Part shown: piece after piece, positions 17,186 to 27,558 of the stretch | Numbering within the stretch: position 1 is the stretch's first letter | How the letters are laid out: the number at the start of each line of letters is the position of its first letter | Assembly: GCF_025452195.1 (NCBI RefSeq) | Contig: NZ_CP104973.1 | Location: 3,393,001-3,457,000, forward strand | Reading direction: 5' to 3' | DNA length: 64,000 nt | Source: Phyllobacterium zundukense | GTDB taxonomy: Bacteria > Pseudomonadota > Alphaproteobacteria > Rhizobiales > Rhizobiaceae | Notes under the pieces: generated by a model | The model's input: the letters and a program-made list of their open reading frames with translations, nothing else | Databases searched by the model: none | What the model was told of the DNA's origin: nothing | Position numbers and translations under genes: made by a program

Positions 17186-17758
17186 TCAATTCTGCGGTGT
17201 TTCAAGAGAACCTGCATCAGGAAATGTCACCTTTCCGCTCGCAAGCACTTCGTCAGGCTGGTTCTCCAGCAACCGGACCACACGCCCTACGTAATCTGCG
17301 AGCGCAGCCGCGCCTGACCAATTATCGCTGTCGGGCCGAATATTACGCGCAAGCGCGGCAATCAATGCCGGGTGATCATTGATTTCAAGCGCCTTGTCAT
17401 AGGATTCGATGCGGCCGTAAAACATCCGCGCCAGTTTCTTCATGCGCTTGGGCACACCCGAATCCCCTATACCGAGCTCGCGCAAGGAATGATCGACATC
17501 CCTGAAAAATTCATCCGTCACTTCCTGGCCGATTGCCTTCAGCGCCGGGCTTCTGCCCTTGATACGCCTGACAAACAGATAAACATGCAGGGACAGCATT
17601 TCATACCGGCCAAGCGGCGAATCCGGTACTTCCAGATCAGAATAAAAGTAAGGCTGCCGCGCCGCTGCCACGATCGCATCGTAGAGGGCAATGGTAATCG
17701 CCTCATTTGCTTTGGCCTTGCGGCTGAATAGACTGAGAATCATGTAGTTAGGCCTCAA
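17186..17758 (-). CDS. ubiquinol-cytochrome c chaperone family protein (CBP3-like)
   Basis: 190 residues with the CBP3/UQCC1 chaperone signature: LYDAIVAAARQPYFYSDLEVPDSPLGRYEMLSLHVYLFVRR, then VTDEFFRDVDHSLRELGIGDSGVPKRMKKLARMFYGR. In mitochondria these proteins help assemble cytochrome b of the bc1 complex; the bacterial role is presumed similar. It lies 15 bp upstream of the DUF177 gene on the same strand and diverges from bamE. Confidence 0.92.
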   Translation of the reverse strand: MRPNYMILSLFSRKAKANEAITIALYDAIVAAARQPYFYSDLEVPDSPLGRYEMLSLHVYLFVRRIKGRSPALKAIGQEVTDEFFRDVDHSLRELGIGDSGVPKRMKKLARMFYGRIESYDKALEINDHPALIAALARNIRPDSDNWSGAAALADYVGRVVRLLENQPDEVLASGKVTFPDAGSLETPQN

Positions 17759-17845
17759 CTTGAGTCACGAGTCGCGTGTTGCATCGGACTTCAAGGTGGT
17801 TTACCGAAGTTCTGCGGGCAGCGAAAGACTTGCGCCCAGATTGAA

Positions 17846-18382
17846 ATGGAGATGTCGTTGCTGCAGCGGATTTTCAAGACCGGTTGTTCAAGGGAATACC
17901 TTCTCGCCGGAACCTTTTTATTGGCTACGGGGCTCGCTGGCTGCAATACCGCCAACCTCAATCCATCGGAGACACTGACACAGGGCTATGTCATTGATGA
18001 CAAGGCGCTGGAGTTCGTTCCAGTGGGATCCAGCCGCGAGCAGGTGATCCTGTCGCTTGGTAGTCCGTCGACGACCGCGACATTCGACAACGAAGTGTTT
18101 TATTATATATCGCAGAAGGCTCATCGCAGCGTCGCCTTCATGCAGCCCAGGGTCAAGGAACGCCGCATCCTGGCCGTCTATTTCGACAAGGACAGCAAAG
18201 TTGCCAGCATTTCCAATTATGGATTGCAGGATGGCAAGGTATTCGACTTCATTTCCCGTACCACGCCGACAGGCGGCAGGGATCTTTCGTTCCTTGGCCA
18301 GTTGCTGCAAGGTGTCGGCAAAACCCCGTCAATACCCTCCGCAGGAGGCACGCCCACCGGGGGCGCTCCGAACAACCCGTAA
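17846..18382 (+). CDS. bamE: outer membrane protein assembly factor BamE (SmpA/OmlA lipoprotein)
   Basis: A 178-residue lipoprotein. The signal peptide carries the lipobox LAGC (ATGLAGCNTANLNP). The BamE fold follows: GYVIDDKALEFVPVGSSREQVILSLGSPSTTATF, then VFYYISQKAHRSVAFMQPRVKERRILAVYFD. BamE helps the Bam complex insert beta-barrel proteins such as the autotransporter in this window. A Gly/Pro-rich tail (SAGGTPTGGAPNNP) follows the domain. A second ATG two codons downstream could also serve as start. It is monocistronic with a terminator right after the stop. Confidence 0.93.
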   Translation: MEMSLLQRIFKTGCSREYLLAGTFLLATGLAGCNTANLNPSETLTQGYVIDDKALEFVPVGSSREQVILSLGSPSTTATFDNEVFYYISQKAHRSVAFMQPRVKERRILAVYFDKDSKVASISNYGLQDGKVFDFISRTTPTGGRDLSFLGQLLQGVGKTPSIPSAGGTPTGGAPNNP

Positions 18383-18386
18383 AAAT

Positions 18387-18420
18387 AAAAAACCCGCGAA
18401 ACATGTTCCGCGGGTTTTTT
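18387..18420 (+). terminator. intrinsic terminator after bamE
   Basis: A 12-bp stem (AAAAAACCCGCG / CGCGGGTTTTTT) with a 10-base loop, ending in six T. The A-run on the other side would let it work on the minus strand too. Confidence 0.85.
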
Positions 18421-18426
18421 GTTGGG

Positions 18427-18701
18427 CTAGAGCAAATTTTGTCTATTTAGAGCCAGTTCTGTTTCCCGGATGGCGAGACAATCCACGCGAAAGGTGGCGA
18501 GGCCGATGTTTATCCATCGGACGAAGCCGCCTGACAAAGTGGTTGGCCGCCAGCCGGAAACCCGAAGGGCCGGGTGAATCTGGTTCAAATCCATCGGGTT
18601 TCGACTTCGTCCGATGGATAAACATCGCCTCGCCAAACCCCTCGACCTTGAACCAAATTCCCTCCGGCAGAACGACTCTAAATAGACAAAACTTGCTCTA
18701 G
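18427..18701. mobile_element. MITE-like palindromic element, 26-bp terminal inverted repeats
   Basis: The terminal 26 bp (CTAGAGCAAATTTTGTCTAT...) are inverted at the other end with one mismatch. A second, inner pair of inverted sequences (GATGTTTATCCATCGGACGA and its complement) makes most of the 275 bp one large imperfect palindrome. No ORF of consequence is present. It sits between the bamE terminator and the hppA stop. Confidence 0.7.
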
Positions 18702-18710
18702 TATCAGCAA

Positions 18711-20864
18711 TCAGTGTGCAAGCACGGCCAAAAGCAGCAATGCAACGATGTTTGTGATCTTGATCGCCGGATTGACCGCGGGACCTGCCGTATCCTTATA
18801 GGGATCGCCAACGGTATCGCCGGTAACCGACGCCTTATGCGCTTCCGACCCCTTCATGTGGCGCTTTCCATCCTTGTCAACGAAGCCGTCTTCGAAGGAT
18901 TTCTTTGCGTTGTCCCAAGCGCCGCCGCCTGACGTCATCGAAATGGCAACGAAGATGCCATTGATGATAACGCCGAGGAGCGAAGCACCGAGAGCCGCGA
19001 AAGCAGAAGCCTTGGAGCCTGAAATCAGCAAAACGCCGAAATACACGACCAGCGGTGCCAGCACAGGCAGGAGCGAGGGAACAACCATTTCCTTGATCGC
19101 AGCGCGGGTGAGAATGTCCACCGCCCTCGCATAGTCCGGCCGTTCAGTGCCCTGCATGATGCCTGGCTTTTCGCGGAACTGGCGGCGCACCTCCTCCACA
19201 ACGGAGCCTGCAGCACGGCCAACTGCCGTCATTGCAATACCGCCGAAGAGATAAGGAATGAGGCCACCGAAGATGAGACCAGCAACCACGTAGGGGTTGG
19301 ACAGCTCGAACGAGACCGTACCGATTCCCTTGAAGTAGGAGAAAGCGGTCGCGCCTTCCTTGTTGGCTTCCGCGATGAAGAACTGCAGGTCATTGGAATA
19401 GGCCGCGAACAGAACCAGCGCACCGAGACCGGCCGAACCAATCGCATATCCCTTGGTTACAGCTTTCGTTGTATTGCCAACCGCATCGAGCGCATCGGTA
19501 GATTTGCGAACCTCAGGGTCGAGCCCAGCCATTTCCGCGATACCACCGGCATTGTCGGTGACCGGTCCGAATGCATCGAGCGCAACGATCATGCCGGCAA
19601 TCCCGAGCATGGCGGTAACGGCAATACCTGTGCCGAACAATCCCGCAAGCTGATAGGTCGAAATGATACCGCCAACGATAACCAGTGCCGGTAGCGCAGT
19701 CGATTCGAGCGAGACGGCAAGGCCCTGGATGACATTCGTGCCGTGCCCGGTTACGGATGCCTGTGCGATCGAATTCACCGGGCGCTTGTTGGTACCGGTA
19801 TAGTATTCGGTAATCACCACGATCAAACCCGTCACGACGAGCCCGATCAGGCCGCAAATGAACAGGTTGGTTCCAGTGATGGACATGCCGGCGACCGTGC
19901 CGACCTCACCCCAGCCGACAGTTGCGGAAGTTGCCGCCGCAAGACCGAGGATCGACAGAAGCCCCGTCACGATCAGCCCCTTGTAGAGAGCACCCATGAT
20001 GGAGTTATTGGCGCCAAGCTTGACGAAAAACGTCCCGGCGATAGAGGTGACGATGCAGGCGCCGCAGATGGCCAAGGGGTAGAGCATGACCGCACTGAGG
20101 ACGGGTGTCGCGGCAAAAAAGATTGCACCAAGAACCATGGTGGCGACAATAGTCACCGCATAAGTCTCGAACAGATCAGCTGCCATGCCGGCACAATCAC
20201 CAACGTTGTCGCCGACATTATCGGCGATTGTCGCAGGGTTGCGGGGATCGTCTTCAGGGATACCAGCCTCGACCTTGCCAACGAGATCACCGCCAACATC
20301 AGCACCCTTGGTAAAGATACCACCGCCGAGACGCGCAAAAATGGAAATGAGGGAGGCGCCGAAACCAAGTGAGACAAGTGCGTCGATCACCGTTCGATCG
20401 GCGGGCCCATAACCCATTGGTCCGGTCAAAATCCAGTAGTAGACGGACACGCCGAGCAAGGCCAGGCCCGCGACCAGCATGCCGGTGATGGCGCCTGACT
20501 TGAAGGCGATTTCAAGCCCCGCGGCAAGACTGCGAGATGCGGCCTGTGCCGTCCGAACATTGGCACGGACAGAAACGTGCATGCCGATGAAACCGGCAAG
20601 CCCTGAAAGCACTGCGCCGATCAGAAAGCCGATAGCAGCCGTCCCCGTCAGGAGAAACCAGACTGCAAGGAAAACGACGACGCCGACGATGGCGATCGTG
20701 GTGTACTGACGTGTGAGATATGCCTGTGCGCCTTCACGAATTGCACCGGCGATTTCTTGCATGCGCGCATTGCCCTGGTCCGCCGCGAGCACCGATTTGG
20801 TGGCTAGAAACGCGTAGACAATAGACAGCAGACCGCAGGCAATGACCAAAAACAGTATTGTCAT
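18711..20864 (-). CDS. hppA: membrane-bound proton-pumping pyrophosphatase, K+-independent type
   Basis: A 717-residue polytopic enzyme (about 16 membrane helices) that couples pyrophosphate hydrolysis to proton export. Hallmarks include [20 protein letters not shown] (substrate loop), [19 protein letters not shown] and the C-terminal [14 protein letters not shown]. The segment [10 protein letters not shown] has lysine where K+-dependent enzymes have alanine (GNTTAA), which marks the K+-independent class. Length is normal. It is transcribed alone, diverging from a small membrane-protein pair. Confidence 0.97.
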   Translation of the reverse strand: MTILFLVIACGLLSIVYAFLATKSVLAADQGNARMQEIAGAIREGAQAYLTRQYTTIAIVGVVVFLAVWFLLTGTAAIGFLIGAVLSGLAGFIGMHVSVRANVRTAQAASRSLAAGLEIAFKSGAITGMLVAGLALLGVSVYYWILTGPMGYGPADRTVIDALVSLGFGASLISIFARLGGGIFTKGADVGGDLVGKVEAGIPEDDPRNPATIADNVGDNVGDCAGMAADLFETYAVTIVATMVLGAIFFAATPVLSAVMLYPLAICGACIVTSIAGTFFVKLGANNSIMGALYKGLIVTGLLSILGLAAATSATVGWGEVGTVAGMSITGTNLFICGLIGLVVTGLIVVITEYYTGTNKRPVNSIAQASVTGHGTNVIQGLAVSLESTALPALVIVGGIISTYQLAGLFGTGIAVTAMLGIAGMIVALDAFGPVTDNAGGIAEMAGLDPEVRKSTDALDAVGNTTKAVTKGYAIGSAGLGALVLFAAYSNDLQFFIAEANKEGATAFSYFKGIGTVSFELSNPYVVAGLIFGGLIPYLFGGIAMTAVGRAAGSVVEEVRRQFREKPGIMQGTERPDYARAVDILTRAAIKEMVVPSLLPVLAPLVVYFGVLLISGSKASAFAALGASLLGVIINGIFVAISMTSGGGAWDNAKKSFEDGFVDKDGKRHMKGSEAHKASVTGDTVGDPYKDTAGPAVNPAIKITNIVALLLLAVLAH

Positions 20865-21067
20865 GCCACTCCCTCAGATTTTGACCGGAAAAACCCCTCC
20901 CCGGGTCACGTTCGGTACGGCACACAAAAAAATCCGCCAGGCCGGCAGAAACGCGACCGTATGTGTAAGGAGTAGCGAAGCAAATGTGAAAACGTCAAGG
21001 TCTTTCGCATGTTGGCGAAATGCGCGACGAAAGTAGGGCTAGGCAGAACGTGAGTCGAACGGCATAA

Positions 21068-21319
21068 ATGGAGGCGGATAGAGATAAAGGTCTGCCTGTG
21101 GAGGTCATTTACAACGAACGTATCAAATTGTTTGCAACATTTTTGAATGGGTTGGGAGTAGCCGTTTTTGCAGTAGGAGGTTTGGCCCCGTTGATTTCAA
21201 GTTTCAATGGCTCGACAAGTCCGAGGCCGCTGTTGCTGTTTACCAGCACCATCTGTATTCTGGGTGCGTTCGCCCTACATTATATCGCGAGCGTTGTCCT
21301 TAAAAGGATGAGATCATGA
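21068..21319 (+). CDS. small two-helix membrane protein
   Basis: 83 residues, unrecognised. A hydrophilic start (MEADRDKGLPVEVIYNERIK) precedes two membrane segments, FATFLNGLGVAVFAVGGLAP and LLLFTSTICILGAFALHYIA, and a basic end. The stop overlaps the next gene's start (ATGA), indicating coupled translation. It lies between hppA and nusB. Confidence 0.65.
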   Translation: MEADRDKGLPVEVIYNERIKLFATFLNGLGVAVFAVGGLAPLISSFNGSTSPRPLLLFTSTICILGAFALHYIASVVLKRMRS

Positions 21320-21435
21320 CCACGTTTCAAACGCTTTGGCTTCTGGCGATGCCTATCTCGGCTCTGATCTTTGGGCTTGTTGGTCTCTATATAATCGACA
21401 GGAACGCTAAGGAAAATCCACGCGACCGCCATTAG
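21316..21435 (+). CDS. 39-residue single-pass membrane microprotein
   Basis: A short frame starting [20 protein letters not shown] and ending [14 protein letters not shown]. It has one membrane helix and a basic soluble tail. Its ATG overlaps the preceding stop in an ATGA junction, and its own stop overlaps the convergent nusB stop by four bases. The tight packing and the membrane character shared with its neighbour support it as real. Function unknown. Confidence 0.6.
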   Translation: MTTFQTLWLLAMPISALIFGLVGLYIIDRNAKENPRDRH

Positions 21436-21941
21436 CGGCGGGGGCCCTTAACACCCTTGCTCTCACCGCGAAGTTCAAAAGCAAGTCGATCCAGAACAGC
21501 ATTGACCAGCTTGGGTTCTTCTTCCGAATAAAACGCCTTGGCGATGTCGACATATTCCGAAACGATGACAGCCGTTGGAACATCAGCCTTGTTCTTCAGT
21601 TCCCAGATGCCGGCGCGCAAGATCGCGCGCAGCGTCGAATCAAGACGTGACAGCGGCCAGTCTTCGGTCAGAGCCTGACGGATCATCGGATCGAGTGTAG
21701 TCTGATCGGCCACAACGCCTGAAACAATGGCGCGAAACCATTGCGGATCGGCATCGAGATATTGCTTGCCATCGACTTCCTTGCCGAGACGGTGTTCCTC
21801 GTATTCAGCCACGACCTCAAGTACGCCTGTACCCGCTACATCCATCTGATAGAGGGCTTGAACTGCGGCCAGCCGAGCAACACCACGTTTATTCGCGGTC
21901 TTCACGAGGGGGCTTTGCTCGTCTTTTGGAGAAGGCATCAA
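21432..21941 (-). CDS. nusB: transcription antitermination factor NusB
   Basis: A 169-residue all-helical RNA-binding protein: [22 protein letters not shown] at the start, then [48 protein letters not shown], the conserved NusB core. With NusE it binds boxA and promotes rRNA antitermination. It directly follows ribH on the same strand, a common ribH-nusB operon. Confidence 0.96.
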   Translation of the reverse strand: MMPSPKDEQSPLVKTANKRGVARLAAVQALYQMDVAGTGVLEVVAEYEEHRLGKEVDGKQYLDADPQWFRAIVSGVVADQTTLDPMIRQALTEDWPLSRLDSTLRAILRAGIWELKNKADVPTAVIVSEYVDIAKAFYSEEEPKLVNAVLDRLAFELRGESKGVKGPRR

Positions 21942-22403
21942 TCAGGCTCCGAGCTTGTCCTTGAGGGCAATCATGGTCAATGCAGCGCGTGCCGCAAAGC
22001 CACCCTTGTCCTTGTCTTCACGCCGTGCGCGCACCCATGCCTGCTCTTCATTCTCGACGGTCAGGATGCCATTACCGATGGCGATGCTTTCGTCGACAGC
22101 AAGGTCAATCAGCGCGCGGCATGATTCATTGGAGACGATATCGAAATGGTAGGTCTCGCCGCGGATGACCGTGCCAAGCGCTACATAACCATCATACTCT
22201 GTCCCGCCATTCTCCGCACCATCAAGCGCAAAGGAAATGACAGCCGGCACCTCGAGTGCGCCCGGAACGGTAACCACATCGTAAGTGGCATTGGCTTCAT
22301 CGAGAGCCAATTTTGCGCCATTCAGCAAGGCATCCGACAAATCTTCATAGAATCGCGCTTCCACGATCAACAGATGTGGCGCATGCGCCTTTTTTTTCGA
22401 CAT
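21942..22403 (-). CDS. ribH: 6,7-dimethyl-8-ribityllumazine synthase
   Basis: A 153-residue lumazine synthase, penultimate enzyme of riboflavin synthesis. It shows [32 protein letters not shown], and [22 protein letters not shown] with the catalytic histidine. The gene lies between ribE and nusB. No FMN riboswitch-like structure is seen in the short gap to ribE. Confidence 0.96.
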   Translation of the reverse strand: MSKKKAHAPHLLIVEARFYEDLSDALLNGAKLALDEANATYDVVTVPGALEVPAVISFALDGAENGGTEYDGYVALGTVIRGETYHFDIVSNESCRALIDLAVDESIAIGNGILTVENEEQAWVRARREDKDKGGFAARAALTMIALKDKLGA

Positions 22404-22454
22404 GATAGCTCCAAGGGAAACTGGTTGCGGATGATTTCCGCGTTGGTTCAGGTC

Positions 22455-23069
22455 CTAGGCTGATTTCGGATATTCTGCAAGCCGTGCAGCGTATCGCGCC
22501 ATCTGATCTATCTCGATATTGACCCTGTCGCCAACCCTGCGATCACCCCACGTGGTCACGTCCAGCGAATGACGAATGAGGAGAACATCGAAGTCGTTGC
22601 CACTGACACCGTTGACCGTGAGCGACGTACCATCAAGAGCGACGGAACCTTTTTGTGCGATGAACCGTGCAAGTTGCCCAGGTACGCGCAGTGTAAAACG
22701 AACGGCATCGCCCTCGTCCTCACGCTTGATGATTTCCGCCATCGCGTCGATATGGCCGGAGACAAGATGGCCGCCCATCTCGTCACCGAGTTTCAACGAA
22801 CGCTCGAGATTGATGCGTGTTCCTGTCTTCCAGCCGGATATGGTGGTAAGCCGCAGCGCTTCTTCCCAGGCCTCGGCCTCGAACCAGCGCGCATTGGAGC
22901 CTCTTTCGGGAAGGGTCGTTACGGTGAGGCAAACGCCGGAGCATGAAATCGATGCACCGATTTCGATCGTTTCCGGGTCGTAATTGGTCTCGACACGCAG
23001 CAGCACGCCTTCATTGAGCGGCTTAACCTGACCTATCCTGCCAATATCCGTTACAATTCCCGTAAACAT
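22455..23069 (-). CDS. ribE: riboflavin synthase alpha chain
   Basis: 204 residues. The true start is placed at MFTGIVTDIGRIG, the invariant N-terminus of riboflavin synthase; the frame runs open 27 codons further into ribD. Two lumazine-binding barrels are visible, the first with SISCSGVCLTVTT and the second with GSVALDGTSLTVNGVSG. The enzyme dismutates two lumazines to riboflavin. It follows ribD by about ten bases. Confidence 0.96.
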   Translation of the reverse strand: MFTGIVTDIGRIGQVKPLNEGVLLRVETNYDPETIEIGASISCSGVCLTVTTLPERGSNARWFEAEAWEEALRLTTISGWKTGTRINLERSLKLGDEMGGHLVSGHIDAMAEIIKREDEGDAVRFTLRVPGQLARFIAQKGSVALDGTSLTVNGVSGNDFDVLLIRHSLDVTTWGDRRVGDRVNIEIDQMARYAARLAEYPKSA

Positions 23070-23079
23070 CCGCGATTCC

Positions 23080-24177
23080 CTAGAAAGGTCTGACATATTC
23101 GCTGTAGCGATCTTCACCGAAGCGATATTCATGTGACAGGTTGAAACCACGAGCCATATGGGAGCGCAGTTCAGGCACTACAACCCCACCGCCATCGCCA
23201 ATTGCAGCCGGACCTTCGAACAGGGCCAGGCGATCCACAAGATCTTCCTGCAGGAACGAGCTTGCTACGGCCGCACCACCTTCGACCATCAGCGTTGCGA
23301 TGCCCTGTGCCGCAAGATCATCCAGCAATTCCGGCAGTGCGGTCGCGCCGCAATCGGTTTCGGTCGCGAGGATGCGGCAGCCAGCAGCTTCCAATGCCTG
23401 ACGTTTGACCGGATCGGCTTCAGCATTGGCGGCGATCCAAACTGGTACAGCGCCAGCAGTTCTGACCAGAGAGCCATCAAGCGGCAAACGAAGCCGGCTA
23501 TCGAGCACGACGCGGATAGGTGAGCGCGGCTCCAGGCCCGGCAAACGACATGTCAGCAGCGGGTCATCGGCAAGAACCGTCCCGATACCAACAAGGATCG
23601 CATCGGACTCGGCCCGCATGAGGTGAACCTGCGCGCGGGATACCGGACCCGTGATCGCGACCTGCCCATGCCCCTTGTTTCCGATGAAACCGTCGCTCGA
23701 AAGCGCAATCTTTAGAGTCACTTCCGGACGTTTCTTGGAAGATCGAATCAGGTAACCGGCGAGATAATCGGCGGCTTCTCCCCGAAGCACGTTTTCCTCG
23801 ACCTCGATGCCAGCCGCGCGCAGGATGGCATAGCCTTTACCAGCCACGCGTTCGTCAGGATCGCTTGCGGCCGATACTACGCGGGTCACGCCAGCCGTCA
23901 CCAGCGCATTGGCGCAAGGCGGGGTTCTGCCGTGATGGGCGCAAGGTTCCAATGTCACATAGGCTGTGGCGCCGCGGGCTTTCTCGCCAGCTTCAAGCAG
24001 CGCCTGTGTTTCCGCATGCGGGCGTCCACCTAGGGCGGTAACGCCGCGTCCGACGATTACGCCGTCCTTGACGATCAATGTTGCGACGGAGGGATTTGTT
24101 CCTGTCAGCCCCTGATGGATGCGTGACAAGCGAAGGGCCGCTGCCATGTAGCGGCGATCAAGCAAGGAAGCTGCCAT
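23080..24177 (-). CDS. ribD: bifunctional diaminohydroxyphosphoribosylaminopyrimidine deaminase / reductase
   Basis: 365 residues. The N-terminal deaminase domain has the zinc motif HAETQALLEAG...PCAHHGRTPPCANAL; the C-terminal reductase domain starts near RPEVTLKIALSSDGFIG and includes TLMVEGGAAVASSFL. It performs the second and third steps of riboflavin synthesis from GTP. It lies between nrdR (nine bases upstream) and ribE. Confidence 0.96.
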   Translation of the reverse strand: MAASLLDRRYMAAALRLSRIHQGLTGTNPSVATLIVKDGVIVGRGVTALGGRPHAETQALLEAGEKARGATAYVTLEPCAHHGRTPPCANALVTAGVTRVVSAASDPDERVAGKGYAILRAAGIEVEENVLRGEAADYLAGYLIRSSKKRPEVTLKIALSSDGFIGNKGHGQVAITGPVSRAQVHLMRAESDAILVGIGTVLADDPLLTCRLPGLEPRSPIRVVLDSRLRLPLDGSLVRTAGAVPVWIAANAEADPVKRQALEAAGCRILATETDCGATALPELLDDLAAQGIATLMVEGGAAVASSFLQEDLVDRLALFEGPAAIGDGGGVVVPELRSHMARGFNLSHEYRFGEDRYSEYVRPF

Positions 24178-24186
24178 TGCTCTCGC

Positions 24187-24669
24187 TCATTCGTCCTTGA
24201 CAGGCTCGGCTGCTATGTCACCGGCGGTAATCTCATCGATGACATCGTGAAAGTCCTTGGCCTCGCGGAAATTGCGATAAACCGAAGCAAAGCGGATATA
24301 GGCAATGTCGTCGATGCCCTTCAGCGCGTCCATTACCAGCCGGCCAATTTCATCGGAGCTGACCTCCGGTTCGCCCGAGCTTTCCAGCTGGCGAACAATA
24401 CCGGATACGGCGCGTTCCACTCGCTCGGGATCGACCTGCCGCTTACGCAACGCGATTTCGACCGAACGCATCAGCTTGTCACGATCGAAGGCAACCTTGC
24501 GGCCGCTTTTCTTGACGACGGAAAGGTCACGCAATTGCACGCGCTCGAAGGTTGTGAAGCGTCCGCCGCAATCCGGACAGACGCGCCGGCGCCTGATTAC
24601 GGCGCCATCTTCCGCTGGGCGGGAATCTTTCACCTGAGTATCTTCGGACTGGCAATAGGGACAACGCAT
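24187..24669 (-). CDS. nrdR: transcriptional repressor NrdR
   Basis: 160 residues. An N-terminal zinc ribbon ([17 protein letters not shown]...[18 protein letters not shown]) precedes the ATP-cone ([16 protein letters not shown]...). NrdR senses ATP/dATP and represses ribonucleotide reductase genes. The C-terminal tail is slightly extended and acidic. It heads the ribD-ribE-ribH-nusB group on the same strand, a conserved alphaproteobacterial order behind glyA. Confidence 0.97.
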   Translation of the reverse strand: MRCPYCQSEDTQVKDSRPAEDGAVIRRRRVCPDCGGRFTTFERVQLRDLSVVKKSGRKVAFDRDKLMRSVEIALRKRQVDPERVERAVSGIVRQLESSGEPEVSSDEIGRLVMDALKGIDDIAYIRFASVYRNFREAKDFHDVIDEITAGDIAAEPVKDE

Positions 24670-24778
24670 CGATGAACTCTCTGAACGCGATTCTAAAATC
24701 GTTCCAAAGATAGTGTCTTTCGCGGTGAGATTAAAGCGTTCCTGCGATACGAACTGTCAACCAATAGACGTAGTGGAC

Positions 24779-24805
24779 CAATCTCCCCACTATCTGGGGA
24801 GATTG
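24779..24805 (-). terminator. strong hairpin between glyA and nrdR
   Basis: A perfect 10-bp stem (CAATCTCCCC / GGGGAGATTG) with a 7-base loop, ten bases after the glyA stop. No T-run follows on the minus strand, so it may be an RNA-stabilising or factor-assisted terminator instead of an intrinsic one. Confidence 0.5.
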
Positions 24806-24814
24806 TCGCCCGTA

Positions 24815-26107
24815 TTATCCAAGATATGGATAGAGCGGGAAGCGGTCCGTCAGCGTAACGACCTTCTGCTGAACCGCTTTTTCAACAGCCGCGTTCCCCT
24901 CATCGGAATTGGCCACCTTCAGGCCGTCCAGAACTTCTGAAATCAGATCGCCGATTTCGGTGAATTCTGCCGCGCCGAAACCACGTGTCGTTCCGGCCGG
25001 TGTACCGAGGCGAACGCCGGACGTAACAAAAGGCTTTTCCGGGTCAAAGGGGATGCCATTCTTGTTGCAGGTGATATTGGCCCGTCCGAGGGCGGCCTCG
25101 GCACGTTTGCCGGTTGCATTCTTCGGCCGCAAATCGACCAGCATCAAATGATTGTCGGTGCCGCCGGAGACGATATCAAGACCGTTCTTTTTCAACGTCT
25201 CGGCCAGCGTCTTCGCATTGGCGGCGACATCTCTCGCATAGGTCTTGAATTCCGGTTTCAACGCTTCGCCGAATGCAACGGCTTTCGCAGCGATGACATG
25301 CATGAGCGGGCCACCCTGAAGCCCGGGGAAAACAGCCGAATTCATCTTCTTGGCGATCTCCGGGTCATTGCTGAGAATCATGCCACCGCGCGGACCGCGC
25401 AACGATTTGTGTGTCGTCGTCGTGGTTACGTGCGCGTATGGGACAGGCGACGGGTGCACGCCAGCAGCAACGAGACCAGCGATATGCGCCATATCGACCA
25501 TGAGATAAGCGCCGACGCTATCTGCGATTTCGCGGAAACGCTTCCAATCCCAGATGCGCGAATAGGCGGTGCCGCCGGCGAGGATCAATTTTGGCCTGGT
25601 CTCATGCGCTTGCTTCTCGATCGCATCCATGTCGAGCAGGTGATCGTCCTGACGTACGCCATAGGACACGACCTTGAACCATTTGCCGGACATGTTGACG
25701 GGCGAGCCGTGGGTAAGGTGACCGCCTGAATTTAGATCAAGACCCATGAACGTATCGCCTGGCTGCAGGAGCGCCAGGAAAACCGCCTGATTCATCTGGC
25801 TGCCGGAATTCGGCTGCACATTGGCAAATTCGCAGCCAAACAGCTGCTTGGCTCGCTCTATCGCCAATTCTTCGGCGATATCAACGAACTGGCAGCCGCC
25901 ATAATAGCGCTTGCCCGGATAGCCCTCGGCATATTTGTTGGTCATGATCGAGCCCTGTGCTTCAAGCACCGCGCGCGAAACGATGTTTTCCGATGCGATC
26001 AGCTCGATCTCGTGGCGCTGACGGCCAAGTTCCTTGCGGATGGAGCTGAAAATCTCCGGATCAATCTCTTCGAGCGATGCGTTGAAAAATGTATCTGCAT
26101 TCGACAT
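24815..26107 (-). CDS. glyA: serine hydroxymethyltransferase
   Basis: 430 residues. A PLP enzyme interconverting serine and glycine with tetrahydrofolate, the main source of one-carbon units. The lysine motif [18 protein letters not shown] is present, as are [20 protein letters not shown] and [19 protein letters not shown] place the start at [19 protein letters not shown], with GAGGG about ten bases upstream; the frame is open 12 codons further. It supplies formyl units used by the pur genes. Confidence 0.97.
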   Translation of the reverse strand: MSNADTFFNASLEEIDPEIFSSIRKELGRQRHEIELIASENIVSRAVLEAQGSIMTNKYAEGYPGKRYYGGCQFVDIAEELAIERAKQLFGCEFANVQPNSGSQMNQAVFLALLQPGDTFMGLDLNSGGHLTHGSPVNMSGKWFKVVSYGVRQDDHLLDMDAIEKQAHETRPKLILAGGTAYSRIWDWKRFREIADSVGAYLMVDMAHIAGLVAAGVHPSPVPYAHVTTTTTHKSLRGPRGGMILSNDPEIAKKMNSAVFPGLQGGPLMHVIAAKAVAFGEALKPEFKTYARDVAANAKTLAETLKKNGLDIVSGGTDNHLMLVDLRPKNATGKRAEAALGRANITCNKNGIPFDPEKPFVTSGVRLGTPAGTTRGFGAAEFTEIGDLISEVLDGLKVANSDEGNAAVEKAVQQKVVTLTDRFPLYPYLG

Positions 26108-26224
26108 GGTGACAGGACCCTCATTTGCCGGTGGGGAATTCATAGGTAATTGCGGCGCATTATCATACTTAAATACCCAAGGCCAATGGCCGGTACGCGA
26201 AAAGCAATAGCCCGAAACCGCCCT

Positions 26225-26258
26225 AACAAAAAGACCGCCCGAAGGCGGTCTTTTTGTT
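26225..26258 (-). terminator. bidirectional intrinsic terminator
   Basis: A perfect 15-bp palindromic stem with GACCGCC/GGCGGTC at its centre, loop CGAA, and T/A runs on both sides. It lies 20 bp after the L,D-transpeptidase stop and isolates glyA from upstream transcription. Confidence 0.88.
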
Positions 26259-26277
26259 AAACATGTGGCTGCACCGA

Positions 26278-27558
26278 TCAGGTGTTCGTTCCGATCGACA
26301 GGGCGGCCTGTCCGTCCATCTCGTAGATGTCATCACGCAGGTGAACGACACCGTCGCCCGTCGACCATGCGCTCACATAAACAAAATGCAGCGGCACCGG
26401 ATTGGTGACCGCGATCGGCGTATTGACGCCAGTCTTGATCGTCGCTTCCATCGTCTGGCGATCCCAGCCCGGCGTATCGCGGAGCAGCCAGACGTTCAGA
26501 TCGCGAACATTCTGCACGCGCACGCAGCCCGAGGAGTCAAACCGCATCAGCTTGTTGAAAATGCCCTGCTGCGGCGTGTCATGCATGTAAACCGCATATT
26601 GATTCGGGAAGTTGATCTTGGTCGAGGACATCGCGTTGATCTTGCCCGGATCCTGACGGAACATCAGCTTCATCGCGTCGTCAGTGTTCCAATCGATAGT
26701 CTCCGGCGCAATTTCCTCGCGTGTCTGTTCGTTGAACAGCCGGATCTTGTTGCGCGTCAGATAGGTCGGATCCTTGCGCATCAGCGGAATGATATCCTTC
26801 TGGATAATCGACTTTGGCGCGGTCCAGTAGGGGTTGAGGATGACTTCCTGAATCTTGGAGTCGAGGATTGGCGTCTGGCGATCGATCTTGCCAACGATGG
26901 CTGTGTGGCGCTGGGCGACACGGCCAGCCTCCACAGCTTCGATCTGCGCCGCCGGAATGTTGACCATGACATAGCGCGGACCCTGATCCTCGCTGGCGAG
27001 CTTGTGCAGGCGCTCAAGATTCGTATGCAGCTGGCCGAGGCGAACATCGGCCGAAACATTCATTGCAGCGATCGAGTATTGCCCCATGACGCCATCGGCA
27101 GGAAGACCATGACGTGACTGGAAACGCTTCACTGCGGCGTCAACATAGGTATCGAAAGAATTCGATAAGCCGGCTGTTTCGGCGAGATCGCCGGAAATCA
27201 TCAGGCGCTTGCGCATGGCAGAAACGGAAGGATCAACAACGCCGAGCTGCAACTTTACCGTCGGCTGCACTGTGGGCCAGCCACCATTAGCGACAATCTG
27301 GCTGTAGGTATTGATCGCGCTCTCGGTGAACGAAACCGTCTCCGGGCTTGCGATCGGCTGGAAACCTGCAACTTTTGCGCGGGTCGTCGAGCGGGCGTCG
27401 AACTGGTCATCCCAGTTACCGCGACGCGGAGCGGCAAGAATTTCGCCAATATCCGTCTGCTGTGCAAAGGCCGATGTTGTTACCGCGGCAAGACCAGCAG
27501 TTGCCACACCAGTCAAAAAGGCGCGACGATCAAGTGCTGATGATCCAAATTTCTTCAT
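26278..27558 (-). CDS. L,D-transpeptidase, Tat-exported (LdtP-like)
   Basis: 426 residues. A Tat-type signal ([18 protein letters not shown], cleaved near AFAQ) leads to a large periplasmic protein. A peptidoglycan-binding domain ([17 protein letters not shown]) precedes the YkuD catalytic domain with [20 protein letters not shown], where C345 is the nucleophile. The enzyme cross-links meso-DAP residues or anchors proteins in peptidoglycan. An LdtR-like MarR gene lies upstream on the same strand at 29648-30163, with a foreign-looking two-gene module inserted between them. It resembles the LdtP/LdtR pair known from Liberibacter and Sinorhizobium. Confidence 0.93.
   Translation of the reverse strand: MKKFGSSALDRRAFLTGVATAGLAAVTTSAFAQQTDIGEILAAPRRGNWDDQFDARSTTRAKVAGFQPIASPETVSFTESAINTYSQIVANGGWPTVQPTVKLQLGVVDPSVSAMRKRLMISGDLAETAGLSNSFDTYVDAAVKRFQSRHGLPADGVMGQYSIAAMNVSADVRLGQLHTNLERLHKLASEDQGPRYVMVNIPAAQIEAVEAGRVAQRHTAIVGKIDRQTPILDSKIQEVILNPYWTAPKSIIQKDIIPLMRKDPTYLTRNKIRLFNEQTREEIAPETIDWNTDDAMKLMFRQDPGKINAMSSTKINFPNQYAVYMHDTPQQGIFNKLMRFDSSGCVRVQNVRDLNVWLLRDTPGWDRQTMEATIKTGVNTPIAVTNPVPLHFVYVSAWSTGDGVVHLRDDIYEMDGQAALSIGTNT

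Noticed and set aside
18057..18701. 214-codon frame running from bamE through the MITE-like element
   Set aside because: Wrong frame relative to bamE, crosses a terminator and the palindromic element.
22404..24190. Possible FMN riboswitch in the riboflavin cluster
   Set aside because: Gaps between nrdR, ribD, ribE and ribH are about 10-50 bp and show no RFN-type conserved boxes.
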